Of a stretch of DNA of 64,000 bases, positions 36,618 to 47,621 are shown in pieces; position 1 is the stretch's first letter; each line of letters starts with the position of its first letter. Source of the DNA: Conchocele bisecta (lineage: Eukaryota > Mollusca > Bivalvia > Lucinida > Thyasiridae); contig CM055279.1 in assembly GCA_029237695.1 (NCBI GenBank), positions 58,601,530 to 58,665,529 on the forward strand, written 5' to 3'. Made by a program: the position numbers and the translations under genes. The notes under the pieces were generated by a model. It was given only the letters and a program-made list of their open reading frames with translations. It did no database searches and had not been told where the DNA came from.

Positions 36618-36648
36618 GTTTGAACCGTCTCGTTGAGACGGTTCAAAT
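36618..36648. repeat. Perfect short hairpin in intron
   Basis: TTTGAACCGTCTC and GAGACGGTTCAAA face each other around a short GTT loop, about 110 bp downstream of the exon a donor. The role is unknown. Confidence 0.8.
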
Positions 36649-37046
36649 TAGTGTCAACAACATATATTTTCGAGATGAAGTAAGAAAATAAGATATTTTT
36701 TCACTCGAAAGTTTCATACTACTATAATTCTATCCTGTCTCTAATGGGTTGAGCAAGGTCTTAATTTTCATGCTTGAAATCAGGATACTTGTTTGGTTAA
36801 TCAAACTTCTTAATTTCGAGCCTGAGAATAGAGTTATACTCGACACTCATTGAGCTCATTTTCCAAATTCCAAATTTGATTGGCCGATAGAGCACAGCTT
36901 TGCCTCAGCCAATCAAATGTGAGTATGGATTTGGAGAACGTGGTGAGACAGCCTTCAAGATTGGCCTTCAAAACTGACTGATTTAGAATATGGTTGGTAG
37001 TATGCCCTCTATGATCATGTTATGTTCATGTGACTGTCAATTTCAG

Positions 37047-37209
37047 GCCCCACAATGATGACTGGGCCCTGTGTCTGCCCTACTACATCATGTCTGGCCT
37101 AGGCCCGGGGGATGTGGTCAGACAGGCAGTTACAATACAGGCAACACTGTACAAAGGTATATATGAGGCATCAGAAAATTTCAATACCGAGGCGCCAAGT
37201 AGGTCTGAG
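37047..37209 (+). CDS. HPS3: HPS3 exon b
   Basis: The acceptor TTTCAG completes the split Met codon. It then reads PHNDDWALCLPYYIMSGL and GPGDVVRQAVTIQ. LPYYIMSGL is the clearest HPS3 signature in the window. Two donors are possible. GTATAT after 37156 leaves phase 1 and does not fit the next exon. GTGATT after 37209 leaves phase 0 and fits, adding a hydrophilic loop GIYEASENFNTEAPSRSE. I chose the second on phase alone. Confidence 0.8.
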
Positions 37210-38659
37210 GTGATTGGCGTGCTATTTTTGGTTTTTGAACATGTGGATATCTTCATCACAACCATATAATGAAAACAAGCAGGTATAACTCTCTCAATCG
37301 TGTTACATTTAGTAATGTTCTGAATGATAGACATTGAGGCCCGACAGTACTCTGCACATGCTTTCATGTAGTCATATGTCAACAAGTATCATTTATTTTA
37401 CACGAAAACACGTTGTCACACTATAATAAAATTATGCACATCGGAATGTGCATAATTTTATTATAGTGTGACAATGTGTTTTCGATCATATATTGCACTG
37501 GGTTGATATATTACATAGAGGCACATGGTGAATGTTTGGTCATCTGTTCATTGAGGATTTCAGCGTTTCATATATTATCTCGGGAATGGTGCCCATATAT
37601 AACGTTTTATAATTTTCATTAATGTTTTCCTGTTCTATGGTGGCAGTGATGAATTCCCATCTATGGTGTACTTACTCGATAACTGACAGCGTAAACACAG
37701 TCACGGTTCCCTCAGCGTTTAAGTTTAGAGCCAGTATATCAGTTAATGTCAATCCGAGAGGTTATGTCGTCCCTGCAATACGATATTATAATTTATGTAT
37801 CCGTGTATTACATATATGGTGAATTACGTATAGCCGCACCAGTGAAGTGGTTTCACCTTTGTATTTTCCTTGTAACATCTGTCAAATCTAGCCGCTCTGC
37901 AGACGTTTTAAAATAATTGAAAACTTCATATGTCAGTTTGCGATGCTCAGATTAAACCATTAATGGTCACCATTTAAAATGGCCATCCAATAATGTCTCA
38001 GTTCATTACACAAGTAAAACCGTAACATTTATAAAACGTTTGCTTTCATTTAGAATCCATTAAACATAATGTGCATGTTTGCATGTTATTTATAGTATTC
38101 CGACATATACCATATACATGCAAAACTAAATTGTATACGATTGCTCGCATTTATCAAGAAAGCCGAAATAATATCGCCCATGATAGCATTAATTTTGTCT
38201 TTCACATTTACATAAATGCCTTGTTAATGCTCAGTAAATGACTTGCTTACATACATGTAGGACAACAAAATAAAACTAGAGCACAGTCGATTGTGCGCCA
38301 TCGCAATATACCCACTTTTCCCAAATGCTAAGTCGAAAAGGGGTAAATAATCCATGACCGGTGGCTGAATAATAAATCGAAATTCACTTTGCTCATCTAT
38401 ACACCATAAGGAAGGCACACACCAAGTTTTAAGTCCCTAACTATTACAGTTACTTCTTTTGAGGCAAAATTGGGAAATTTATATGTGTGTTTTATATAAG
38501 AGGAAACCTGAGTACCTCGATAATACATGTAGTATGTTTCGTACATAAAAGCATTCAGTCATCATATCTACGTAATAAATATAATTGTAATTGCTTGTAC
38601 ACGTATGCCTGTCCATTTTTCCATCTATTTTTGTGCTGTTGATGTATTGACACTTTCAG
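37210..38659. other. HPS3: HPS3 intron, no other gene
   Basis: Contains one perfect palindromic element at 37402-37485. The rest is AT-rich and I see no further exon. A small unseen exon cannot be excluded if the 37156 donor is the real one. Confidence 0.6.
37402..37485. mobile_element. Palindromic MITE-like element
   Basis: An 84-bp near-perfect inverted repeat: CGAAAACACGTTGTCACAC at the left is mirrored by GTGTGACAATGTGTTTTCG at the right, with centre GCACATCGGAATGTGC. No second copy is seen in the window. Confidence 0.8.
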
Positions 38660-38749
38660 ACGAGTGAAACCATGGCGTATGGCCAGGGACTTGTGCAATA
38701 CCTGAACTACATACTCTTCCAGGGGGACGACCCACTGGACATTAAACAG
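38660..38749 (+). CDS. HPS3: HPS3 exon c
   Basis: Acceptor CTTTCAG, donor GTACTC, 90 nt, phase 0 to 0. It encodes TSETMAYGQGLVQYLNYILF followed by QGDDPLDIKQ. The block GLVQYLNYILF corresponds to the vertebrate segment GLIFYINHSLY. Confidence 0.86.
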
Positions 38750-38879
38750 GTACTCCGGAACATGTACAGCATCTGAAATTTATTAAAAACATTTGTTTCT
38801 TATTTGCAGATTAACATGAATTTCATATAAAAAGAAAATTTATAAAACCTTGGCTGCCAATTTTAAGTTCGGCACTCTG

Positions 38880-39100
38880 AATCCTTGTCACACAAATTTG
38901 TTACAAATGCTTATCTTGGGAAAACGAGGAATGCTATTCAACTTTCAAAATTGTCGGATGACTTATCTCCCCTTGGCAGCCATTTAATATTCACATTCTT
39001 TATCCTTGTCCACGCACCGACTAGGGAGGAAGAACGCTATTGGTTTTCAGTGAGCTATCTCCCCTTGTTGACTGGCCATGTTTCGATTGGCGTATATTGT
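38880..39100. repeat. Dispersed repeat in intron
   Basis: Two blocks of the CTTATCTCCCCTTG type, shared with 28100-28300. Non-coding. Confidence 0.6.
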
Positions 39101-39403
39101 GACCTTTGGCACTCTTATTTTATATGTAGATATGTATATGTATATTGTTTGGCCTGCCCTGTTGCATGCACATGTTTGTTTGAATGTAGCACCGCATATA
39201 AACATGTTTTTAAATTATGATACTATTATGTGATTGCCGGTTTTACACTGAATCAGTAGTGCACACATGGTAATGTGGTGCACGTCACACGAAATGACGT
39301 CAACAAGTTTTGACGTTTTGTTATTAATATAACTTTGTGCTTATTGCAAATGATTAATTTAATAGATATTGTCTAGCATTCCTGCTGCATGTCTGTATTT
39401 CAG

Positions 39404-39564
39404 TCTGACGGGGATTTACTTGTGTCCGTGTGTGGAGAGGCGATGAGTGAGCGACTGGCTGACATCGTCCTGTTTTCCTCCCTGCGCACGTACACGCCGG
39501 CCTCGATGCTGCAGCTCGTGCAGCAAGCTGTGAAGCAGAAACATGACTCCACCTCCAACACCAG
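39404..39564 (+). CDS. HPS3: HPS3 exon d
   Basis: Acceptor TATTTCAG and donor GTGAGG. It reads SDGDLLVSVCGEAMSERLAD, then IVLFSSLRTYTPASMLQLV, and ends in a split Arg codon (phase 2). GC content and codon use are clearly higher in GC than the surrounding intron, which supports coding. Confidence 0.88.
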
Positions 39565-40084
39565 GTGAGGGGCACGGCTGCCGGCCCCTCTGTCAACCTA
39601 TTTGCCCATCCCTGTTCCATTTTTGTACACAATTACTCCCATTGCTGTACGCAATAACTCGAGTTCTTCTTGACGGATCGTCACCAAATTCGGTTCACAT
39701 GTTTATCACGGCAATATGTAGAACCCTATTTATTTTTATCTTCTGTTTTGTTTATCTTCTGTTTTGAAGACATAAGAATTGTTTCCAATGGAGACTATTC
39801 TCATCTGCTGCCAAAATGTCTTTTTTTCTTGCTAACAAACATGACAAATATTAAAAACAGCAGATGACAATTTTCCGTTCCAACCTTTTAATTGTTAATA
39901 ATTTGGTCGACATAATCAAATATTTTTAACCTGGTCACAAATCGTGTATGCTCCATTGCTCCAATCACAACCACTGAAAAATAGATACATGTATATCAGA
40001 AAACTAGGTACACATATAAGGGAACAATTAGTTTGCCTTCTGTAGTATGTTTATGGTTCATGTTTCTATAATGTTATTGAACAG

Positions 40085-40172
40085 GGCCAAAGATACATTA
40101 GCGGTGGCGGCGCTGCATCTACAACTTGGGGAGCCGGAATCTGCTCTATCCTGCCTCAGTCAAGTAGACAAG
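40085..40172 (+). CDS. HPS3: HPS3 exon e
   Basis: Acceptor GAACAG, donor GTAACA, 88 nt. It completes Arg and reads AKDTLAVAALHLQLGEPESA then LSCLSQVDK. A helical-repeat motif matching vertebrate TKAAVALKMGDLD. Ends phase 0. Confidence 0.88.
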
Positions 40173-41440
40173 GTAACACATAGGGCACTTTCCTTTCCAT
40201 CACACACTTTTGGATAGAGGCTGAGAATCCATGATGTCTCTCAGCTTCCACATATACAGTAAGTTAACGTAGCTAATTAGTTGTTTGCATGGATACTTAC
40301 AAACACGTGTGTATAATTTCACGTTATTAAAATACGGCTGATTCTCTTTATCTTGATACCTTGATATACCTGCTTATCTCGATGTACTTCCGAGGTCCCG
40401 GCCGAATTCCCTATATAGATCACGTAATTTACTCCTGATAAATCAATATCGGAAACGTTGATATATATCGGTTTAGTCGAGGTGGAAATCGAGTCCCGAT
40501 AGTATGTTTCCTTCACAATTGTATTCTGATGAGTCTATGTGAAAAATAAGCATCCGGCACCGCCAAGTCTGATTCAGCAAGATTATCTCTGGTAAGTTTT
40601 CTCACATCTATAGAAATCAAAAACTCTGCCACTAAAATGTGTTAAAAGTTGCACAAACATGTTAAAGGAATTCACTTACACCATAATTAATCAATGTGTC
40701 ATCAAATCACTTTAACATAAAAATGAAATAAACGGCGTGGCAATTGAAATTTACATTTGTTAACGCCAACTTAATATTCGTGTCACAGTTAAGTCACGGT
40801 TCGGCTCATTTACCAGGAGATAACTCACAAATTTTAGCGATCGTACATGTGGATGAACCTGATCTACTGACTTGTGTCATCGTGTCCAAACATTGCCCAT
40901 GTGCTGTGTGAATGTAGAAACAAAACTCGAAAATGTATCGGAGATGTGATAATAAAAAAAAGCAGAAATTGATTGACCTGTCATAACTGAGTGAATAGTC
41001 TCTGAATACACCGTGCCTCTAATAAATACAAAAATCGGGTCAATCAAATCACGTTCGCAATGTCTAAACAAAAGAGAAATCTAGCGAAGGACCCTTCCTA
41101 ATACGTTGCCGACAAGTCTAAGTCCGACGTGGTTTGAGGATGAAATGCGTATCTTGCATTTTACAATTGAATAATAACATCGTCAGCAGAGACGGTGAAC
41201 ATTGACATTTAGATGTGACAATTATTCATTGGTATGTATATTGGGTATGTGTTGCAAAACAATTGTTGTGTATGTTATGCATATGCGATATATTTAGTAA
41301 CAACGCATGCGCGTTTCATGAAAATAAAGTGCGCGATTTATGAAAATCTGGAAGTGAAATACAGTCGGTATTTTTTAAGCGATTCTGTTTGGATTTATTC
41401 GAGGTCGCTCAATTTGGCGATTTTTAGCCGTTTTTAAAAA
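40173..41440. other. HPS3: HPS3 intron, no repeat or gene recognised
   Basis: AT-rich intronic DNA without recognised features. At its end (41425-41510) an A-run, TCCAGG...GATTGGC and a GGGCGGGC stretch form a short relative of the repeat at 63200. Confidence 0.55.
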
Positions 41441-41716
41441 AAAAAAAAATCCAGGGTATTTGATTGGCGACAGCCAGGTGGGCGGGCAGGGAGACGGGCG
41501 GCATTCTCATTCACTGGCTTCTTTTGCCATCTTAGGCCACTGACAGTTGTAACTTTCAATCATGTTCCTAATAACCACGTATCTGTTATCCAATTTTCTA
41601 TGCCTTGAAGAAAACCTGGCCTTCGTGACTTTGCTTCGTCTCTTGTTATCTCAAAGTTTGGATATGTTGCATTACACGTACATGTGTGCATTACACGTAC
41701 ATGTAACCTAACCAGG

Positions 41717-43318
41717 TCTTTCCCGCATCTTGTCTTTCCCTCATCTTGTCTTTCCCTCATCTTGTCTTTCCCTCATCTTGTCTTTCCCTCATCTTGTCTT
41801 TCCCTCGTTTTCCCCGCATCTTGTCTTTCCCTCATCTTGTATTTCCCACATCTTGTCTTTCCTTCCCACATCTTGTCTTTCCCACATCTTGTCTTTCCCG
41901 CATCTTGTCTTCCCCGCATCTTGTCTTTTATCTTTCCCGCATCTTGTCTTTCCCTCATCTTGTCTTTCCCTCATCTTTCCCGCATCTTGTTTTTCCTGCA
42001 TCTTGTCTTTCCCTCATCTTGTATTTCCCACATCTTGTCTTTCCTTCCCACATCTTGTCTTTCCCACATATTGTCTTTCCCGCATCTTGTCTTTCCCTCA
42101 TCTTTGTCTTTTCCCTCATCTTGTCCCCGCATCTTAAGTCTTTCCCACATCTTGTCTTTCCCGCTCTTGTCTTTCCCATCTTGTCTTTTCTTTCCATTTG
42201 TCTTTCCCTCATCTTGTCTTTCCCTATCTCCGCATCTTGTTTTTCTGATCTTGTCTTTCCCTCATCTTGTATTTCCCACATCTTGTCTTTCCTTCCCACA
42301 TCTTGTCTTTCCATATTGTCTTTCCGCATCTTGTCTTTCCCTCATCTTGTCTTTCCCTCATCTTTCCCGCATCTTGTCTTTCCCACATCTTGTCTTTCCC
42401 GCATCTTGTCTTTCCCGAATCTTGTCTTTCCCTCATCTTGTCTTTCCCTTCGTATTTCCTTCATCTTTGCATATTGTCTTTCCCGCATCTTGTTTTCCCA
42501 CATCTTCCCTTTCCCCATCCTTGTCTCTCCTTTCCCACATCTTGTCTTTCCCACATCTTGTCTTTCCCGCATCTTGTCTTTCCCGCATCTTGTCTTTCCC
42601 TCATCTTGTCTTTCCCACATCTTGTCTTTCCCTCATCTTGTCTTTCCCATCTTTCTTTGCTCCTTGTCTTTCCCTCATCTTTGTCTTGCCTTCCCACTCG
42701 CTTTTCACATCTTTGTATCTTCTTTCCCCCATCTTTCCTGCATCTTGTCTTTCCCACATCTTGTCTTTCCCTCATCTTTTTGTTCCCACATCTTGTCTTT
42801 CCCTCATCTTTCCTGCATCTTGTCTTTCCCTCATCTTGTCTTTCCCCATCTTTTTCTTCCCATCTTCCCATCTTGTCTTTCCCTCATCATCTTCTTTCCC
42901 CACACTTGATCTTGTCTTTCCCACATCTTCTTTCACTTGTCTTTCCCTCTCTTGTCTTTCCCACATCTTGTCTTTTCTTGTCTTTATCTCATCTTGTTCT
43001 TTGCCCATCTTGTCTTTCCCACATCTTGTCCCCCTTTCCCTCATCTTGTCTTCCCACATCTTGTCTTTCCCCACATCTTGTCTTTCCCTAATCTTGTCTT
43101 TTCCCCTCATCTTTCCCGCATCTTGTTCTCCTTTCATCTTGTCTTGTCTCTTGTCTTTTCCCACATCTTGTCTTTCCCCTCTCTTTTCCCTGCATCTTGT
43201 ATTTCCCTCATCTTGTCTTTCCCTCATCTTTCCCGCATCTTTCCCGCATCCACATCTTGTCTTTCCCTCATCTTTCCTGTATCTTGTCCTTCCCACATCT
43301 TGTCTTTCCCTCATCTTG
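41717..43318. repeat. 16-bp polypyrimidine minisatellite
   Basis: About 100 copies of CTTGTCTTTCCCTCAT with variants CCCACAT and CCCGCAT, so one strand is almost pure pyrimidine. The edges are clean and about 42,110-43,190 is full of indels. Long stop-free frames on both strands follow from the composition and are not genes. Confidence 0.95.
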
Positions 43319-43596
43319 GCATCAACAATCACGCCATGTAAGCTATTTAAAATACCCACCTTTTCTCATGGAAACCATGCATATTTTTTTCACCTAAGAT
43401 ATATGCCGTTACCACTCAGTTGAGTTAATTCAGAAATAAAGAAAATAGAAACAAACTGTTGGAAAATCTTGAAATCTGTGATCGATATACCCCATGTAAT
43501 GGGTGAATGTTGAACCTGTGTTGTATAATATCTGGCCGCATGTTATGTTGAGCTTGTGTAACATTGAGTGTTGATAATGTTGAGCTATGTAATTGT

Positions 43597-43690
43597 TCCT
43601 CTTGCGTGATGACAAGCATGTGTAATGTTAAGCTGTGTAATGTTTGTGTTGTGTTTCTATCAACAGAAGAACGAAGTGAAGATCTGTATT
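43597..43690 (+). pseudogene. Diverged partial copy of HPS3 exon f
   Basis: Intronic text matching the upstream flank of exon f, CTATCAACAG, then AAGAACGAAGTGAAGATCTG, a diverged version of the exon start. It keeps an acceptor and a GTGCCC candidate donor at 43701, but the encoded residues no longer match after the first few. Confidence 0.6.
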
Positions 43691-44109
43691 TATCGCCCAA
43701 CAGGTGCCCTGAGACAAGGATATCTGTATAGTCACGCCCATGTGAGATCTCCTTGTCTCACCCTACACGCGCTTGTCTCACATCTAGCAACAACATAATT
43801 TCTAATAGGGCAATATTACGACCAATATGTCTTACAATTACCCGATAAAATAATGCATACATTTTACATTTATTCTTTTCAATAGTTGTTTACGTGTTTA
43901 TTAGCACGTCATAAAGTGATGACGTCGTTTTAATTTTCAGCAACTTGCGCCATTCAGTTTGGTGTCACCAGAGCCGCTTGGTGACGACATCCACGCAAAT
44001 TGCATGAGCATCCTGTTCGTGTGTGAAAACTTTGCTTCAACCCATTTGTTGACATGCAGAACACGTTGGATGTATAAAAGGCTGGATAAATTCAGCTAAT
44101 AAAACATTG

Positions 44110-44345
44110 GGTCTTATTCTGTGTTTGATAAACTGGTGTGGGACTGATATTCCACCCCCATGATCAGAATAGGTTGTCAGAAACTTGGCAAAGCATATTT
44201 TGACACACAGGTAGAACATTCTTGTCCCACACGAGAGCATATGAAAAAGTATCCATCATATGCACTGGTGTGGGGCTGATATTCCACCCTCGTGAGCAAA
44301 ATCGGATGCCAGAAACTCGGCAAAGCCTCGTTTTCCAAAAACATA
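44110..44345. repeat. Two copies of a ~130-bp dispersed repeat
   Basis: ACTGGTGTGGG(A/G)CTGATATTCCACCC occurs at about 44131 and 44263, each followed by similar GCCAGAAACTCGGCAAAGC text. Confidence 0.8.
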
Positions 44346-44369
44346 TTTTGACACTAATATAATCCCACC

Positions 44370-44455
44370 ACCAAGTCCTGTAATGTTGAGCTGTGTAATG
44401 TTTATATCGTGTTTCTACCAACAGAAGGACCTTGTAGAGATCTGTATAGCTCACT
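44370..44455 (+). pseudogene. 86-bp tandem duplicate of the exon f 5' part
   Basis: An 86-bp unit spans the last part of the intron, its acceptor CTACCAACAG and the first about 31 nt of exon f. The true copy follows at 44456-44541. The duplicate reads KDLVEICIAHCQVL from 44425, then meets TAA and has no donor. Confidence 0.85.
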
Positions 44456-44510
44456 GCCAAGTCCTGTAATGTTGAGCTGTGTAATGTTTATATCGTGTTT
44501 CTATCAACAG

Positions 44511-44588
44511 AAGGACCTTGTAGAGATCTGTATATCTCACCATCAAGTCCTGCGGACTAACATCATGGAGTTGTCTCCCCTGTCTCAG
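44511..44588 (+). CDS. HPS3: HPS3 exon f
   Basis: Acceptor CTATCAACAG, donor GTAATT, 78 nt in phase 0 to 0. It encodes KDLVEICISHHQVLRTNIME then LSPLSQ. It lies directly downstream of a partial duplicate of itself. Confidence 0.87.
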
Positions 44589-45068
44589 GTAATTTTTCTG
44601 TATAGCCCCTACTGGTCTATTGTTGTTTAGGACCTATTCCTTTGATCGTTTACAGAACAAATAGCCTTTAAACCCAAATGTTAGAATGTCCACACGTTTT
44701 AAACTGTCATACCGTACTATTGTTTACTTTCTTATGGTGTGGAGATGTGCAAACTTCATTTGGATTTTTGATTCGCCCTCCAGGTCATGGATTATCTCTC
44801 CATTTTGAACTTATATCATAATTTTGCCTTGTAACTCACAAAATGTCTGAACCAGAATAGTTGGAGGCTCTTGATTCTTGGTGTTCAGCTTTATATGTAG
44901 ATGAACAAAGTGAATTTCAGTTTTTCATATTGACACTGGGCCATGGATTATCTCCCCCTTATGAATTTTGAAAATGCCTCATTTTTGTCTCGCCCACGAT
45001 AGTGGAAAGTGAGACATAGCGGTCACAATTCTGGCGCCGGTGTCCCATATTTCTTGATCTGTTAGTCT

Positions 45069-45320
45069 GGGCCCGGTTGCTCAAAACTTCAGTTAGCTTA
45101 ACGGACTGTTAAATCCTTAACTGAATGGTTAAAATCTCTGTTTTAACAGAGATTTTAACCATTCAGTTAAGGATTTAACAGTCTGTTAAGCTAACTGATG
45201 TTTTGAACAACCAAATCCTTAACTGAATGGTTAAAATCTCTGTTAAAACAGAGATTTTAACCATTCAGTTAAGGATTTAACAGTCCGTTAAGCTAACAGA
45301 TGTTTTGAGCAACCGGGCCC
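45069..45320. mobile_element. Foldback MITE, GGGCCCGGTTGCTCAAAAC family, copy 1
   Basis: Ends are GGGCCCGGTTGCTCAAAAC and GTTTTGAGCAACCGGGCCC. The inside holds two nested copies of a palindrome with arms TCCTTAACTGAATGGTTAAA, so the element looks partly duplicated. A shorter relative is at 51553. Confidence 0.88.
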
Positions 45321-45329
45321 AGATCATTA

Positions 45330-47620
45330 CCAAACTTCATCAATAGCTTCCTTACATTGATAGCTATCCATCTAGTGTCATCTATTCAGGTGACCTTGGC
45401 ATTCACCTTTGTGGGATGTAAATTTTGGACATAGTCCCAAATATTTTATATCTCTTGATCTGTTAATCGGATCATTACAAATATCATCAATAGCTTTCTC
45501 ACATTGATGGCTATCCACCCACTGTCATTCGGGTGACCTTGACCTTCACTTTGGTGACCATAACCTCTTTATCTCGGTGGAGCCAGAGGCATATAGTGTT
45601 TGGACTGTGTGTCTGTGAGTCCGTCTGTCCGTGTGTCTGGCACATTAAGAAGTTCACCAGTGGCATGTAGTGTTTGGACTGTGTCCGTGTGTCCTTGAGT
45701 CCGTCTATCAGTGTGTTCGGCACATAACATTAAGAAGTTCACCGGAGTTTATTAATTATGTCATAACTTCTATATTCCTTGAAGGATTACTTAAATACTT
45801 CAACACAGCATACTTGTGGACAAATGCCACACATCCATGCTGCCCTTAATATGACCTTAACCTTCTGACCTTCACAACTTTGAACTTTTTCACACATCCA
45901 GAAGTTCACCAGAGTTACTCAATTCTGTCGTTACTTCTATATCCCTTGAAGGATTACGTTAATAGTTCAATGCATTATACTTGTGGACAAATGCCACACA
46001 TCCATGCTGCCCTTAATATGACCTTGACCTTTTGACCATGACAACTTTTATTTTTTTATCGCGCCCGCTTGCAGACAGCGTGATATAGTCGGCACTTTGA
46101 CGTCCGTACGTACGACGTATGTATGTACGTGCATCCGCATTTGCGTTAAAGTTTTTACATATGTTATATACATATATTATATCTCTGCAACTGCTTCACT
46201 GATTGACCTGAAACTTAATATGCATGTTTACCATCCTCCAAAATATTCACTGTGCGCAATACCCATGCTGCCCACATGACCAAGGTCTCCTCAACCGCTT
46301 CCCTCATTGACTTTAAGCTTCATATGCATGTTTACCATCCTCCAAATATTCATGGTGCGCAATACCCATGTTGCTCATGCATATATTATCCATTCTATTC
46401 TATATGACATGCTGGCCGCGGCATTTCTAGTTTCACACATTAATAAGGTGCATGCCCACTCAGTAGGCACAAACTCTTCTTTATAGGAATTAAATATGTG
46501 TATAATTGTGTCACTATTCCACAAGTTCTAAACATTACAAGTGCCCTCTATACAGAAAAATCATTTAGTAATATTTATTTTACTGATAGTGAAGCAAGGC
46601 AGTATCAGGCTATTTTCATATGCAAATGAGGCATGATATATATTAATTATTTATTCTAATTAAATGTGTCACATGAAATAATAATATTTTCGACTGATTA
46701 TAAAGTATGATCATTGTACATCAAAAAATAAATACAGAGAATAAATAGTAATGTCCATTAACATTTTAAGGAAACACGGTTATCGCTGATATCAGTGTGG
46801 TAATTTACATCTGATATAAAATGTATAATAATGCCAATCAATCTGTGGGGTAATGGTGAATGAATGTTTATTTTGCCAGAAAATGTTTCAGATGATTCTC
46901 TGATATAAATAACATTTTGTGCTTATTGAGTGGGCATGTATCTTTAATATGACCATAACCTTTTGACCTTTTGATCAACTTTTAACTTTTTCACAAATTA
47001 ATAAGTTCGACGGAATTTCTCAATTCTGTCATAACTTATATATCCCTTGATGGATTACTTTAATAGTTCAATGCATCATACTTGTGGACAAATGCCACAC
47101 ATCCATGCTGCCCGTAATATGACCTTGACATTTTGACCTTCATAACTTTTAATTTTTTCACACACTAAGAACTTTGCCAGAGTTTCTCAATAGCCCGTGA
47201 AGCATTACTTTAATATTTCAATACATCATACTTGTGCACAAATGTCACAATCATGCTGCCCTTAAAATGACCTTCACCATTTAACCTTCACAACTGTGCT
47301 TCTAAATACATATCACTTTTGGTTAATTTACTTTGCCACTGTTTCTCCAATATGCCTCCAGGGGGCATTCGTCTGCCGATAGGCCACATTTTCTTGTTGT
47401 CAATAATTTTGCGCATACAATATTGAATACCTCCTGATCCGTTAGTCGGATCCTTACCAAACTTCATGTATAGCTTCCTCACACTGATGGGTATCCACCC
47501 AGTGTTATTCGGATGACCATGACCATGGTGACCTTGACTTTCATGTGAATACTTTTGGACGTACATCCAAACGTCAAATATCTCTTGATCCGTTAGTCGG
47601 ATCATCTCCAATCTTCATCA
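45330..47620. repeat. Cluster of dispersed, internally tandem repeats
   Basis: Two main units alternate: one with CTTCACATTGATGG-type and GTGACCTTGACCTTCAC text (about 45330-45550, 47400-47620), and one of about 200 bp with ACAAATGCCACACATCCATG and AATATGACCTTGACC (about 45740-46050, 46930-47290). A block of TTTGGACTGTGT...GTCCGTCT is duplicated at 45598-45725. At 46055-46440 there is another family ending GGCATTTCTAGTTT. No exon recognised. Confidence 0.75.
46444..46944. mobile_element. TIR element of about 500 bp
   Basis: Left end AAGGTGCATGCCCACTCAGT and right end TGAGTGGGCATGTATCTT are inverted, flanked by TTAATA and TAATATG, so a TA duplication is possible. The interior is AT-rich and non-coding. 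The same terminus occurs alone at 28018-28055. Confidence 0.65.
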
Positions 47621-47621
47621 A

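Noticed and set aside
41684..43423. A 579-codon + strand frame of LSFPHLVFPSSC repeats, and its - strand partners rich in KTRCGKDKMRERQD
   Set aside because: Translation of the 16-bp polypyrimidine minisatellite. The frame changes between Ser/Phe/Pro repeats wherever indels fall, and both strands are open, so it is compositional.
47288..47611. A 107-codon - strand frame (MEMIRLTDQEIFDVWMYVQK)
   Set aside because: It lies wholly in the dispersed GTGACCTTGAC repeat family, of which several non-open copies are nearby.
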